A stretch of 39,541 bases of DNA, from positions 1 to 39,541 of the IMG/VR virus record IMGVR_UViG_3300028034_000031. One strand, written 5' to 3'. The DNA is from a virus. The position numbers and the translations under genes were made by a program. The notes below the pieces were generated by a model, which was not told the DNA's origin, did not search any database, and saw only the letters and a list, made by a program, of their open reading frames with translations. Shown here piece by piece: positions 25,601-35,165 of the stretch; within the stretch, counting starts at the first letter, position 1; the number at the start of each line of letters is the position of its first letter.

Positions 25601-27709
25601 GATATAGCTCAAGAAGTATTTACTTTAGATCCAGCTAACTTAGAAACTAGACAGGAACTCAGTACATTCTTAGAAGAGCAGTTTAATCTAACAGAAGAGC
25701 AGTTAGCTGAACAAGATATTGATATTTCTGGAATATATGATGCTTGGGACTCTGGTGAATTTGAGAAACTACAAACAAAAATACTAGATGCAGCAGAAAA
25801 ATTAATAGGTGATTTCAACAATGTTTTAGAGACTAAAATTGACACTAAAAACTTAGGTGAGAAGTTCTCTGAAGTTATAAATACAGAAGAATTATTTACT
25901 AGGTTTGGTAAGTTGGATTTAAGTAATATTGTTGAATTACCAGAAGAAGAAATTAATAATATAGTAAGTATTTATGAAGAATTAAGAGGTAAAGATAATC
26001 AACTCTTAAAAATATTTGATACAGACCAGTTAAGTCAATTCTTAAAGATAGGTGCTGCTGCTGAAGAAGTACAGAAAATCAGAGAAGAAAGTGATAGATT
26101 AGCACAAAAATGGGATGAATTAATTGAACAAAGTGTAGTATTGAATGAGTTAGCCCTATCCGAAGAAATAAAGGAAGGTCTACCTTCTATGGAGTCTGAT
26201 TATTTAAGTGAGCAAGAGCAGGCTCTTAAGGATGTAACAACCCAATTAAAACAGTTAGATGAGTGGGAAGAAAAGACTCATGATTTAGATTTAAAAGATA
26301 GAATTGTTGCAGTTAGAAAAGAAATTGAAAAAGAGAAGGAAGCTTTAGAAGCAATAACTCAAATTGAAGATACAAGTATAATATCAGATTTAAATGAGTT
26401 TGATATAAGTGAAATAACTAACATGGAGCAAGCTGAAAAAGAAATAGATAGGCTAAAGAATGGTCTATCTGATTTTAAAGATACTCTTCAAGAGCTGGGT
26501 GTATCAGAAGGTAACTTAGAAAAAACACTTAGTATGCTCGGTCTTGACCAAGAAACAATAGATGAGGTATTTGAAGAAATAAGAAATAAAATTGATAGTC
26601 TTGAGAATGCTTGGTACCAATCAATGTCTGACGCTATATCTAGTGCTGTAGAACAATTTACAAGTGATATGAGTGTAGGGGATAAGTTTGGTATTCTACT
26701 CAGAGAAGGATTCTCTGCTGCTTTTGATAACTTACCCGAGGAAGAGATCCAATCAAAGCTATCTGACATAGGCTCAAGTATTGGAGATTTCCTTAATTTA
26801 GGTGATGGTTTTGGAGATGCCTTTGGAGAGTTTGCTACACAGGTAGGTAAAGTATTTGGACAAGGGGGTAGTGTTGGACGATCTATTGCTACTGGAATTG
26901 GTACTGTAATATCAGGAAGCCCCCAGATAGGTCAAGCAATTGGTTCTATAGGTCAGATGATTTTTGGGGGAAAAGAAGGTGTGGAAGCAAAAAATGAGGC
27001 ACAAGAAATTAATGACCAAATTAAAAATGTACAGGATTCTTTAAGAGACTTTGGTATTTTCTATGACGCTGAATTAGCACAATATACAGATGAAGCAGGA
27101 TTCTTCCAAGGATTATTTGGGGGAGAAGATTGGGATGTATCTGGACTGAATGCTGCTAAGATGGATTTAGAAGATATGGAAGAGATACTAGGAAGAGTTA
27201 AAGAATCAGCTAGTCAACTTTCTAGTGGGATTATGAATCTTTTCTCTGAAAATTTATCTTATAGAGACTTCAGAAGCCAGTTTGATGATACAGTAGGACA
27301 GGCTATTCAAGATTCAATCCTTAACAAGTTATGGGAAACACAGGTTATTGAGCAACAAATGAAAAGACTTGGTGGATTACTTGAAGGTGTAGTTAATGAT
27401 GACATGACTATAAACCAAGAAATGTTAGCACGATTTAGAGAAGAAGTAGATATAGTAGGACAAGAATTAGAACAATACTATGGTATCTACCAACAGATAT
27501 TAGGTGAAGACTTTGGTGTAGAAATAGGTGGAGTTGAACCAGATGTAACAATGGATAGAAGTTTTAGAGCTGGATCAACATCTAATATTACCTATAATAA
27601 TACATTTAGTGTTCAAAGTCAAATATTCTTAGGTGATAAAGCTTCTGCTAGAGAGGCAGCTAAGAAATTAGCACCATATATTAGAGAATTTATTGAATCT
27701 AAAGCATAA
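22697..27709 (+). CDS. tail tape measure protein
   Basis: TTG start at 22697 with GAGGTGAGC upstream. At 1670 residues it is the longest coding unit and is helical with repeated S/T/A/Q/E heptads. Residues about 130-450 resemble the TP901-like tape measure core: R-E-A-x-x-x-M-M-E-V-N, A-L-R-R-V-M-S-G, E-W-G-R-Q-G, L-x-E-A-G-S-A-A. Residues about 497-557 are a hydrophobic region that may form membrane helices for DNA delivery. The protein sets tail length and forms the inner core; at about 1.5 angstrom per residue it would span roughly 250 nm. The C-terminal part has F-G-G-K/G-G-E loops. Confidence 0.9.
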   Translation: MAGSTYNLGINVSVGSVGVNSTLNAIEQRFQKFSKSVQASSQSMNASMKGSLSTIDQEMNKFDQLNNKMQKVSTGKESVASKSQKMEQTTKKENKALNDLDKTTQNHTKAIKGNNTATENWLSSRTRSIGIALRSTVVWGLATTAIYGSQRALREAHQTMMEVNSEMIALRRVMSGATTDFESLRDTAGNLGVEFAANIQDVISSMVEWGRQGRNQIEVIELTEAALLATNVAEMEAKESVDLLTASLLQFNMDASEATEIIDRWNEVANNFAVNATDIGIALREAGSAAQSAGVSMDSLIGMVTSLSAATAKSGSRIGRSLRTIFSRIMGDMGGTAESLGKVEVALNSVGVALREDESTYRDLSDVLTDLAVRWGDLDEVMQANIARAIGGRRRYSDVIALIENWDMALDATTSSMNSLNSAIEENETYMQGMEANWTQVRAEFNQIINTIQDLGGEELSINLAGAIREVLSSVDDFLNGFRALEEEMQAIRNVASLLVPALMSIKTVSLLTTTTLTGLSTTVGTLALSFGGVLTAINPLIPAIGTLVIGISQYITRQGKLIQAIEEGTKAKSTFNDVTERTNELSKTELSNSRELITQYREMIGSFTDLQQARSEAFSEAGEASFFGTIGNILADITPGFEGATDETRKMSEEMLVQITKLEKAFPDIAKQFEDQINNNEYTQFLDTIASELVKYNEALDNSIAFIDKNTNSMLSNVKQGQRELKMLQEQQDRYQELSSIRDRTAEQDAELFELKQDLTEQWYELGDASKNFGNTLSQIVGKQLDKFGDGGSKVTEVISEMENNINTLEMSMTGLRTAQSDVTNDIEKYREKLSQLNPNNSEHIADIQEITQKLTAAQTRYSNINESIETAQRLITKFRTEIKLLQEGFAGLTEEEILTNLVGAIDILNEFTQELREAKLEVDGMRRSLEEELDFQSWLSDIKGDTGLERLENEIKVYEDYLGNLEDIAQEVFTLDPANLETRQELSTFLEEQFNLTEEQLAEQDIDISGIYDAWDSGEFEKLQTKILDAAEKLIGDFNNVLETKIDTKNLGEKFSEVINTEELFTRFGKLDLSNIVELPEEEINNIVSIYEELRGKDNQLLKIFDTDQLSQFLKIGAAAEEVQKIREESDRLAQKWDELIEQSVVLNELALSEEIKEGLPSMESDYLSEQEQALKDVTTQLKQLDEWEEKTHDLDLKDRIVAVRKEIEKEKEALEAITQIEDTSIISDLNEFDISEITNMEQAEKEIDRLKNGLSDFKDTLQELGVSEGNLEKTLSMLGLDQETIDEVFEEIRNKIDSLENAWYQSMSDAISSAVEQFTSDMSVGDKFGILLREGFSAAFDNLPEEEIQSKLSDIGSSIGDFLNLGDGFGDAFGEFATQVGKVFGQGGSVGRSIATGIGTVISGSPQIGQAIGSIGQMIFGGKEGVEAKNEAQEINDQIKNVQDSLRDFGIFYDAELAQYTDEAGFFQGLFGGEDWDVSGLNAAKMDLEDMEEILGRVKESASQLSSGIMNLFSENLSYRDFRSQFDDTVGQAIQDSILNKLWETQVIEQQMKRLGGLLEGVVNDDMTINQEMLARFREEVDIVGQELEQYYGIYQQILGEDFGVEIGGVEPDVTMDRSFRAGSTSNITYNNTFSVQSQIFLGDKASAREAAKKLAPYIREFIESKA

Positions 27710-27723
27710 GAGAGGTGATATAA

Positions 27724-28077
27724 ATGATTAAATTACATAAGTATTTCTTTGAGGAGTCAGACTATAATATAAGTGAAAATAGGGTGGGTATTACTCAAAG
27801 AAGCAGAAAAGGTAAGATATTTACAGACTATTCTAGTGATGCTTATAAAACATTTAGTATCACAATAGATAATTTAACAGAGAAAGAACATTATAATCTC
27901 TTATATATCACCTCTTTAGTTTTTCCAGAAACAGGTGGAGGGCAGGATTTATCCTTCACTGATGTTTTTGGAAATACATATACAGTAACTATCCCAATAA
28001 GTGGTTATAATTATTTGCCTAAAGATACAGAAGAGGATTTATGGAGATGGGAATTAACTTTGGAAGAGGTGATTTAA
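27724..28077 (+). CDS. small distal-tail-like protein
   Basis: This encodes 117 residues, with AGAGGTGAT before ATG 27724. The beta-rich sequence with F-x-I-T-I-D-N-L-T, then F-T-D-V-F-G-N-T-Y-T-V-T-I-P and W-R-W-E-L-T-L-E-E, looks like the core half of a distal tail (Dit) protein. It is located between tape measure and tail tip, as Dit always is. The short length suggests a Dit without a galectin domain. Confidence 0.6.
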   Translation: MIKLHKYFFEESDYNISENRVGITQRSRKGKIFTDYSSDAYKTFSITIDNLTEKEHYNLLYITSLVFPETGGGQDLSFTDVFGNTYTVTIPISGYNYLPKDTEEDLWRWELTLEEVI

Positions 28078-31000
28078 TTGGCAAGGTTTTTAGACAGTCC
28101 AGAATTTATAGATGCTAGTAAAGAAACAAATAGAAAAGTAGATGTAAGAGTATCAATTGATTGGTTTGATGATGGTACTTTAGAGACAATAGAGTCTGCT
28201 AGTGATGAATTTATAAAATTAGATTTAGATAGAACCCTTGAAGGAGACATAGGAACTTCTATAATGGATAAAGGTACATTAGTATTAGATAATTCTAATG
28301 ATGATTACTCCCCCAAGAGTATTGCTAGTAGATTTAATATAGATTTAGGTAATCAAACATATGAGTTTAATATTATACCTAATAGAACAGTTGTGGTTGA
28401 ATTATCAATTAATGGGTCTGATTATTATCCTTATTATTATGGAATAATTTCTAATATTGAATCTAACTATGATAATAGTAGAGTATCTATCGATATTGAA
28501 GATGAAATGATGATATTACAAAATGAACCTGCAAGAGATCAATTCTTCTTGGAGAAGTCAGTTAAGCAGGTAATTGAGACTCTATTAAAGGACTCTGCTA
28601 TAGATTTTAATACTAATTTAGTTGATGATATTGATTACATTATTAATTATAACTTTGTAGATAATACCATATTTGAGTCATTGAGATTAATAGCAGAGAT
28701 GTCATGGGCTAGGTTTTTTGTAACAGATGGAGAATTACACTTCATCGATATACAAAACTTAGATGAGCCTAATCTAACTTTAATAGACACTCTTGAAGAT
28801 GAAGACTTTCTACAAGATGGATACAGTGAAACTTATGGGGCTGAAGATTTATATAATAAGGCTACTGTAACTTCTAATCCTTATAAAAGAGCAGAAAGAG
28901 ATATGATATGGACAGGAGCAGAGAAGGAATCTGAGGTATCAGAGACTTATAAAGGTAGTGATATTAATACTAATATATTACAATTAACTTATAGTACTGA
29001 GGAAGGGCAAACAAAAAATACTAATAATGTTCCTATAGCAGAAGGAAGTGTAGCTGTAGAGTTTGGTAATACTGTTTATACTCTAGGTAGTGGCATAAGT
29101 TCAATAGATTATCTTACAGGAGCTATTACCTTTACTAACTCAACTGAGTACCCATTACCTGATAATAGTCAGCAAGTTAGAGTGAACTATACTTATTATT
29201 TATTAACTCTAGCTCCTGCACAGAATGGAGAACCATATGAAAAAGAAATTATCGCTAAACATGAGTTTCCTTCACTAGATATTAGTGATCCAAATGATTA
29301 TGTGAAATTTGAGCCTGTAACAGGTAGTAAAGAATACACTCCAGGCTCTTATAAAGAGCATTTTAATAATTTAGAGTATGATGATGGTGGTGGAAGTGGA
29401 GATGTAGTTAAGTGGAGTAATAAGATAACTCTTGATCCTAATGCTATAAATGTGAGAATAGCAGGTAAATTCGACCATAGTGCTTATGATCATAGGTTCT
29501 GTTTTATAGGCTGCTATGGAGGAAAAAGAGCTAACCCTAATTCTAAAGTAGAACTATATGTAAATGGTTCTCTTCACAGTCAAATTTATCAAACTACCAA
29601 GTTTGGTTGGTCTACTTTTGACTCTAAAAAGATAGCCGCAGGTATAACAGGTGGAGATGAGATACAATTAAAATTAACTCTTAATAGGGATTGTAATAAA
29701 TCTTCTGGTATTCAGATAAAAGATGTAGGAGTTAATATTGGTACAGTAACTGTAGAGCAAGAACAAGGTACAGTTGGTAGAGTTGAAATAGACCCAGACT
29801 ATATGAATGAGAATAGGACTAAACTTATATTCAGAAACTATGGTGAAGATGAAGTAATAATGTACTCTGAATATGAGGGTAAAGAAATAGATAATATATA
29901 TCTTACAGGCATACCTTTTAAACAGAACAGCCCTATAGAAAAGGTACAAGATAATGATGATGCTGCTAGGTCATTCACACTAAACAGTAATGAATTATCT
30001 ATTAATAATGATTTAATTTATGATGGTTCTAGAGCACAGAGAACGGCTGACTTTTTAGTAGATTATTATTCAACTCCTAAGAGTGTAATTTCTGTTCCAA
30101 TTAAAGGTAGACCACACTATGAATTATTAGATAAGATTCATGTAAATAGAGATGAAGCAGATATAGATAATGATTTTTTAATTAACGAGGTATCTGACAG
30201 TTTTACAGAAGATGGAGAATGGAATCAAACACTGACTCTTAGACAAGCTAGAACCTCTCAGTGGCAATACACTGATGATGGTGGAGCTAATATAGTAGAG
30301 AGAGTTCCAATAGATACTAATGCTCCTCAAGGAAGACCTCCTAGCGTAACTAATCTTAATGTGACTGTAGGTACTTTTGAGAATGAAGATAGATCCTTTC
30401 CTTCTCTCAATGTTTCTTTTAATGGTAACAGATTCTCTAGAATTTATACAATATATCTAAAAAGAGGTAATGAAGCTTTTAATGAGGTTGCTAGAGTTTC
30501 TGAAGAGAGTTTTAATCTACAGAGACCTATTAAATCAGGTACTTATACAATTAAGGTTCAGGCAGAGAGTTATGATGGTATTAAAGAAGAGTTTAGTACT
30601 GCCAGTGAGTATGAATTTTCATATGCAGGTACAGAACCTATTGATAGTAACTCTATTCAATTAACAGAAATTAAGAGTTTACATAAAGATGGTTCTGCAA
30701 TTAGTTATGTTTTAGCTGAATGGAGTTTTCCAAGTACTAATAACTATGGATACACAAGTGTTTATATAAGAAGATTAATTCCTAATAGTAAATGGGGTGA
30801 TATTTTTAATCTAAATCAACCTTGGACTCAAATAGATTTAAATAAAAAATGGGGTTATTATTCTGGGTATGATTTTAGGTTATCTCAAAGAACAACTGAA
30901 AATTATATAGAAACTGAGGTTCTTCCAGAGGGTGATTATGAGTTTAAATTTGTAGCAGAGGATAGATACGGGGAGAGTCAAGATTTTGAGTCAGCTCCTA

Positions 31001-33036
31001 CTAAACAAATAACTATTGAAGGTAAAACAGCGCCCCCTTCTGATGTAAATATTAAAAAGTCACAATTTAATAGGAGTATAATATTAGAGTGGAGTAATGT
31101 AATAGATATTGACTTAGAAGGGTATGAAGTTAGAACTGATGCTAATTTTGGTTTTGATGATAATAATTTAATCTATAAAGGCAAGTCTAATAGATTAGAG
31201 TTAACTGATTTTCCTTTAGATGGATATGCAGGAGAGGTTAGAAGTTATACTTTCTATATTAAAGCTTATAATAGAAGTGGTATTTACTCTACTAATCCAG
31301 AAGAAGTAACGGTTAGTAATTCAGCTCCTAACCCTCCTACTTTAGATATAACAGAGTTTTTTGAGAGTCTATGGGTAGAAGTTAATCCTCCTAGTGATTC
31401 AGATATTGAAGGGTTTGAAATAGAAGTAACTGAAGAGGGTGGAAGTCCAGAAGTATTTGATATAGCTATTGGTGAAAGATTAACCTACTCAGCAAGTGTG
31501 AGAAGCTCATATACAGTACGAGCAAGAAGTTATGATGTAATAGGTTCAGGTAGTTGGTCTATCTCTTATAACGCCTCTACAAAGGATATAGACAGCGTTA
31601 CACAGTATGCAAGTGCTATGAGACCTGCCGTGATTGTAAGTAGTCTACCTACATTGCCTAACAATGATTATCCAGAAGGTACTTATGTAACTAAGATAAC
31701 TAAAGATATTGAAGGTAATGTAGATACCGTGGAATTATATAAAAATGAACTTGATAGTTGGACTAGTTTAAGCAGTCCAGAATTTGAAGAAGGTATGGCT
31801 ATCTTCCCTAGAGTATTAGCTGGTACAATTCAAGCAGGAGCTATTAGTACTGATGAACTAGCAGCAAACGCAATCACAGCTGAAAAAGTAGGTACTAATG
31901 AGATAATTACTGATACAGCCAATATAGCAAATGCAGTTATTGATAGTGCTTCTATAATTGACCTTGATGCAGATAAAGTAACTGTTGGAGGTACAAATAC
32001 TAATCTTTCTGGAGTATTAAATGATGATTTCCAGAGTCAATATAACCAGCTTTATAAGAGGTATCAAAAGTTATTAAGTAGTGATTATTTAGCTGAGCCT
32101 TCTTATACTTGGAGTGGGTTTTTTGACTTAAATTCTTCTTGGAATAGCCAAATAGATACCACCCTAGCATGGAATCAATTAAAATTACAAGATTTATGGG
32201 AGAAATATGATAGTGAATATAGTAATCTCCAGACTAAATTAGCTAATAAAACAACTATTCAATCAGATTATGATAACTACTACTCAGCAGCTGAAAATTT
32301 AATAGATTATATGCAAGAATTAGAGAATGATTTATCAAGAGTTCCTTTAGAGAAATTAGGTATTGAAGAGTATGCTAAACAAGGTCAAACTATTGTTGAA
32401 GGTGGTTATTTACAAACTATATTAATAAGTGCTGATAGGATAGACACAGGAACACTTAATGCTGGAAATGTAACAATTTCCTCTGATGATGGAACTACAT
32501 TTAATTTACAAGGAAACGATTTAACAATTGACACTAATCAATTTAGTTTAGATAGTGCAGGGAATGCTGAGTTTGGGGGAAATTTAAATGCAGCTGGAGG
32601 CACATTTACTGGCGACTTATCAGCTGCTAGGGGGACATTTACAGGAAGCCTTGACGCTGTTAGTGGTAGCTTTTCAGATGGTAATGTTGATATTAATAGT
32701 GATGGAATTCAAATAACAGATGGTGGTTTAACTGTTTCTAATTCTTTGGGCGATACTATAATCGATGGTACAAGTAATATGTTTAAAATACACCAAACTG
32801 GAACAGCATATTGTGGGGCTAATTCTAGAGTAAATATACCTTTTCCTGATTTAGGTTATAGGCCTTCATTTATGGGATTTTATTTAAGTGGAAACAATGT
32901 TTTTCCTACTCCTATAGTGGCAGGAATACAATTTATTGCTGTGGTTGTAACAAGCAGGACTAATATACAATTAAGAAATGATACAGACACAGGGTACAAC
33001 TTCAGATATTATATCTTAAAAGAGGAGTCGATTTAA
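28078..33036 (+). CDS. tail tip / central fibre protein with FN3-like domains
   Basis: TTG start, GAAGAGGTGATT upstream, 1652 residues. An N-terminal tail-hub-like part (1-330) is followed by an inserted beta-sandwich resembling a carbohydrate-binding module (about 425-560). Then come about four fibronectin III-like domains (760-1170), typical of gpJ-like tip proteins. From about 1248 there is A-G-A-I-S-T-D-E-L-A-A-N-A-I-T-A-E-K, a segment conserved in tip proteins. The C-terminus has repeats of the G-T-F-T-G-x-L type (about 1500-1550) and a receptor-binding-like end. Likely function: host attachment and delivery of DNA from the tail. Confidence 0.85.
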   Translation: MARFLDSPEFIDASKETNRKVDVRVSIDWFDDGTLETIESASDEFIKLDLDRTLEGDIGTSIMDKGTLVLDNSNDDYSPKSIASRFNIDLGNQTYEFNIIPNRTVVVELSINGSDYYPYYYGIISNIESNYDNSRVSIDIEDEMMILQNEPARDQFFLEKSVKQVIETLLKDSAIDFNTNLVDDIDYIINYNFVDNTIFESLRLIAEMSWARFFVTDGELHFIDIQNLDEPNLTLIDTLEDEDFLQDGYSETYGAEDLYNKATVTSNPYKRAERDMIWTGAEKESEVSETYKGSDINTNILQLTYSTEEGQTKNTNNVPIAEGSVAVEFGNTVYTLGSGISSIDYLTGAITFTNSTEYPLPDNSQQVRVNYTYYLLTLAPAQNGEPYEKEIIAKHEFPSLDISDPNDYVKFEPVTGSKEYTPGSYKEHFNNLEYDDGGGSGDVVKWSNKITLDPNAINVRIAGKFDHSAYDHRFCFIGCYGGKRANPNSKVELYVNGSLHSQIYQTTKFGWSTFDSKKIAAGITGGDEIQLKLTLNRDCNKSSGIQIKDVGVNIGTVTVEQEQGTVGRVEIDPDYMNENRTKLIFRNYGEDEVIMYSEYEGKEIDNIYLTGIPFKQNSPIEKVQDNDDAARSFTLNSNELSINNDLIYDGSRAQRTADFLVDYYSTPKSVISVPIKGRPHYELLDKIHVNRDEADIDNDFLINEVSDSFTEDGEWNQTLTLRQARTSQWQYTDDGGANIVERVPIDTNAPQGRPPSVTNLNVTVGTFENEDRSFPSLNVSFNGNRFSRIYTIYLKRGNEAFNEVARVSEESFNLQRPIKSGTYTIKVQAESYDGIKEEFSTASEYEFSYAGTEPIDSNSIQLTEIKSLHKDGSAISYVLAEWSFPSTNNYGYTSVYIRRLIPNSKWGDIFNLNQPWTQIDLNKKWGYYSGYDFRLSQRTTENYIETEVLPEGDYEFKFVAEDRYGESQDFESAPTKQITIEGKTAPPSDVNIKKSQFNRSIILEWSNVIDIDLEGYEVRTDANFGFDDNNLIYKGKSNRLELTDFPLDGYAGEVRSYTFYIKAYNRSGIYSTNPEEVTVSNSAPNPPTLDITEFFESLWVEVNPPSDSDIEGFEIEVTEEGGSPEVFDIAIGERLTYSASVRSSYTVRARSYDVIGSGSWSISYNASTKDIDSVTQYASAMRPAVIVSSLPTLPNNDYPEGTYVTKITKDIEGNVDTVELYKNELDSWTSLSSPEFEEGMAIFPRVLAGTIQAGAISTDELAANAITAEKVGTNEIITDTANIANAVIDSASIIDLDADKVTVGGTNTNLSGVLNDDFQSQYNQLYKRYQKLLSSDYLAEPSYTWSGFFDLNSSWNSQIDTTLAWNQLKLQDLWEKYDSEYSNLQTKLANKTTIQSDYDNYYSAAENLIDYMQELENDLSRVPLEKLGIEEYAKQGQTIVEGGYLQTILISADRIDTGTLNAGNVTISSDDGTTFNLQGNDLTIDTNQFSLDSAGNAEFGGNLNAAGGTFTGDLSAARGTFTGSLDAVSGSFSDGNVDINSDGIQITDGGLTVSNSLGDTIIDGTSNMFKIHQTGTAYCGANSRVNIPFPDLGYRPSFMGFYLSGNNVFPTPIVAGIQFIAVVVTSRTNIQLRNDTDTGYNFRYYILKEESI

Positions 33037-33444
33037 ATGATTGTTATTTATAATAATATTGGCAAAATAATTTACACAATTGAAAATAAATACACTTTCA
33101 ATGGAAATAATTTAGCGGAAAACCAAAATTTATTAATAACTGATAATAAAAAAATAAAAATTAATACCCATTATGTAAAAAATAACACCCCTAAATTAAA
33201 AAAACAATTAAATTTAAGTGTTAATTCTAAAAGAATAAATGCAGGCTCTATACTAGAATTAACTTTAGAAAGTGAAATTGCAGATACAGAAATCAAAATG
33301 AAAATCAATGATATAGAATTTACTGTAACTATCAAAAATAATCAAGGCAGCAAAGAGATTGAGTTACAAGAACCTGATATTTATCAAATTAGTTGCATAG
33401 ATCACAGATTTATTAATCAGCCAGTAACAGTTGAGGTGGTTTGA
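33037..33444 (+). CDS. tail-tip-linked hypothetical protein
   Basis: This encodes 135 residues from ATG 33037, 3 nt after the tip protein stop. The beta-rich protein has a strongly basic first half (K-K-I-K-I-N) and no membrane segment. It could be a receptor-binding accessory or chaperone. The beginning I-V-I-Y-N-N-I-G-K-I-I-Y-T ... F-N-G loosely resembles the protein at 35596, suggesting a shared origin, but similarity is weak. Confidence 0.5.
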   Translation: MIVIYNNIGKIIYTIENKYTFNGNNLAENQNLLITDNKKIKINTHYVKNNTPKLKKQLNLSVNSKRINAGSILELTLESEIADTEIKMKINDIEFTVTIKNNQGSKEIELQEPDIYQISCIDHRFINQPVTVEVV

Positions 33445-33647
33445 TGGGAAAATACAAAGGCGAAGAAAAAGGCAGCAAGCTAGTAATAAAAAAATCATTA
33501 GAAAAATTAGCAAATGATAATAATGAGCTATCTAAAGAATTGGATTATATAACAAAAGAGGAAATAATAGATGCAATCAAAAAAATAGCAAATGAGGTTG
33601 GTGTCGAAGTAAGTTTCACTTATGACAATAAAAAACACAAATTATAG
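33444..33647 (+). CDS. small basic hypothetical protein
   Basis: ATG 33444 overlaps the previous TGA (TGATG) and is preferred over TTG 33441. The 67-residue K/E-rich protein is mostly helical with I-I-D-A-I-K-K-I and a beta-like end S-F-T-Y-D-N-K-K-H-K. I do not recognise it. Neighbours are tail accessory genes. Confidence 0.5.
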   Translation: MGKYKGEEKGSKLVIKKSLEKLANDNNELSKELDYITKEEIIDAIKKIANEVGVEVSFTYDNKKHKL

Positions 33648-33657
33648 AGGTGATAAC

Positions 33658-33738
33658 TTGACAAAAGAAGAACTGCAAAAACATTTGAACAGAATTGAAA
33701 AAGAAACCGCAAGACTTGAAGGACAGATAAAAAGATAG
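33658..33738 (+). CDS. tiny coiled-coil ORF
   Basis: This encodes 26 residues from TTG 33658 with an AGAGGTGATAAC ribosome site. The helix L-Q-K-H-L-N-R-I-E-K-E-T-A-R-L-E-G-Q-I is heptad-like, as at the N-terminus of XhlA-type proteins. It may be a separate small partner of the next gene. The short length makes the call uncertain. Confidence 0.4.
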   Translation: MTKEELQKHLNRIEKETARLEGQIKR

Positions 33739-33751
33739 AGGAGTGATATAT

Positions 33752-34069
33752 GTGGACACAGATAAATATGTAGAGATTTTAGGGGAGCAAATAGATAAAT
33801 TAGGCTGTCAAATATCAGATGTAAAAGATGAAGTACAGCTTATGAAGGAAGTTTTAAATAATGGTATAGTATCAGCTACTTATGAGAATACTGAAACTAT
33901 TAAAAAGCTAGCAACTAAAATAGATAATGTGGAAAACAAAGTTAAAGTAGATGAGTCCTATTCAGAAGGTAAAATAAAAACCTGGAAGATAGTATTAGCA
34001 ACTTTAATATTAGGAGGTAATTTTCTATTAGGATTAGTCACAGCTGCTAGCTATATAGGTATAATTTAA
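33752..34069 (+). CDS. XhlA-like coiled-coil membrane protein (lysis)
   Basis: GTG 33752 is used because AGGAG at 33738-33742 overlaps GTG 33743. The 105-residue product has an acidic coiled-coil-forming helix of about 75 residues and one C-terminal membrane segment (I-V-L-A-T-L-I-L-G-G-N-F-L-L). This layout resembles XhlA-type haemolysin/holin-accessory proteins at the front of Gram-positive phage lysis cassettes. It directly precedes the endolysin gene. Role: membrane lesion or endolysin release, inferred. Confidence 0.6.
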   Translation: MDTDKYVEILGEQIDKLGCQISDVKDEVQLMKEVLNNGIVSATYENTETIKKLATKIDNVENKVKVDESYSEGKIKTWKIVLATLILGGNFLLGLVTAASYIGII

Positions 34070-34080
34070 GGAGTGATAAA

Positions 34081-34647
34081 ATGAAGATAGCAATAATGTT
34101 AGGACATGGTAAAAATCGAGAAGGAGCTGTTGATAAAAAAGGTGATGATGATATTTATGAAGACAAGTTTTACACACTAGAGAGTGTATTAGTTAGAGAG
34201 TTTGGATTAAAGTTAACTGCTAAACTTATGAAAAAGCATGAAGTCTTATTAATTAGACCTAATGATGAGTATGTAACTTTGTCTGATAGGTGTGAGCAAG
34301 CAAATGAGTATGGTGCTGATATAGTGATCTCTTTGCACGCTAATGCTTCTGCTAACAGTAAAGCTAATGGAATAGAAACATTACACTTCCCAGATAGCAG
34401 AGAAGGTATCAGATTAGCTTCTAAGGTACAGAATAGACTCATACACAGGAGTAAAGCAAGCGATAGAGGTATAAAGCCTAGAGGTGACTTGTATGTCTTA
34501 AAAAGCGTCTTAGCCCCTGCTATACTGGTTGAGTTAGGATTTATTACTAATCCTCAAGAGGAAGCTAAGTTACATAATCCTAAGTATCAAGAACAGTTAA
34601 TAAAAGCTATTGAGGAAGGTGTTGATAAGTATGAAAAATCTAGATAA
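34081..34647 (+). CDS. N-acetylmuramoyl-L-alanine amidase (Amidase_3 endolysin)
   Basis: ATG 34081 with AAGGAGTGATAAA. The 188-residue product shows the zinc residues of Amidase_3: H9 in M-L-G-H-G, H86 in I-S-L-H-A-N-A, a glutamate between them (E34 or E40), and the catalytic E152 in V-E-L-G-F-I-T-N. No signal peptide or wall-binding domain is present, so it is a bare catalytic domain released through a holin. It cleaves the bond between muramic acid and L-alanine. Followed by an overlapping holin-like gene. Confidence 0.92.
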   Translation: MKIAIMLGHGKNREGAVDKKGDDDIYEDKFYTLESVLVREFGLKLTAKLMKKHEVLLIRPNDEYVTLSDRCEQANEYGADIVISLHANASANSKANGIETLHFPDSREGIRLASKVQNRLIHRSKASDRGIKPRGDLYVLKSVLAPAILVELGFITNPQEEAKLHNPKYQEQLIKAIEEGVDKYEKSR

Positions 34648-34822
34648 GAAAGAAAAAGATATGGAATTTATTATGACCTATCTGATTGCCTTTGTTTGCT
34701 TAGGTATTGGACTTGCTGGTTTTATTATGAATACAGTTGATCCATTAATATATGTCTCATTAGCAGCCTTTCTATCAACAGAAAGAGACATATTAGATTT
34801 TTTTAAAAGAGTAAGGAAGTGA
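34631..34822 (+). CDS. holin-like small membrane protein
   Basis: The ATG at 34631 is used because the AAGGTG motif at 34616-34621 is 9 nt upstream and TTG 34610 lies before it. The 63-residue product overlaps the endolysin gene by 17 nt. It has two hydrophobic helices (Y-L-I-A-F-V-C-L-G-I-G-L-A and V-D-P-L-I-Y-V-S-L-A-A-F-L) and a charged C-terminus. Size, topology and neighbour support a holin. Confidence 0.65.
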   Translation: MKNLDKKEKDMEFIMTYLIAFVCLGIGLAGFIMNTVDPLIYVSLAAFLSTERDILDFFKRVRK

Positions 34823-34826
34823 TAGT

Positions 34827-35165
34827 ATGAAGAAATGGCATTGGTATTTAATTGGCTTAGCTGTTGTTTTAATTGCTCTATTTATCTTCGGTTGGAAAGC
34901 AGCATCTATTTTAGGTGTAGGAATTGGTGGTTATGAAATCTTACAAAAGAAGAATAAGAAATCTGCCAAGAAAGAAGAAAAAGTAGCTGAAGAAATTAAA
35001 GAAGAAACTAAAGATAACGAAGATAAAGCTGAGCAATTGAATAAAGAGAATGAAAAAGTAAAAGAAGATGTGGAAGATATTATTAATAAACAAGATAAAT
35101 TAAATAAAGAAAAACAGGAATTGGATAAGGAATTTAATAAATATTTTAAAGGAGAGGATAAATAA
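34827..35165 (+). CDS. membrane-anchored coiled-coil protein
   Basis: This encodes 112 residues, with AAGGAAGTGATAGT before ATG 34827. One N-terminal membrane segment (residues 6-30, with a G-rich part after) is followed by about 75 residues of E/K-rich coiled coil. In the lysis region such a protein could be a holin accessory. In a diderm host it could be an i-spanin-like protein paired with the secreted coiled-coil protein at 36452. Its 3' end shares TAATG with the next gene. Confidence 0.5.
   Translation: MKKWHWYLIGLAVVLIALFIFGWKAASILGVGIGGYEILQKKNKKSAKKEEKVAEEIKEETKDNEDKAEQLNKENEKVKEDVEDIINKQDKLNKEKQELDKEFNKYFKGEDK

Noticed and set aside
29674-29949. 91-residue minus-strand open frame inside the tail tip gene
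   Set aside because: Hydrophobic, tyrosine-rich antisense shadow of an AT-rich coding region, with no ribosome site.
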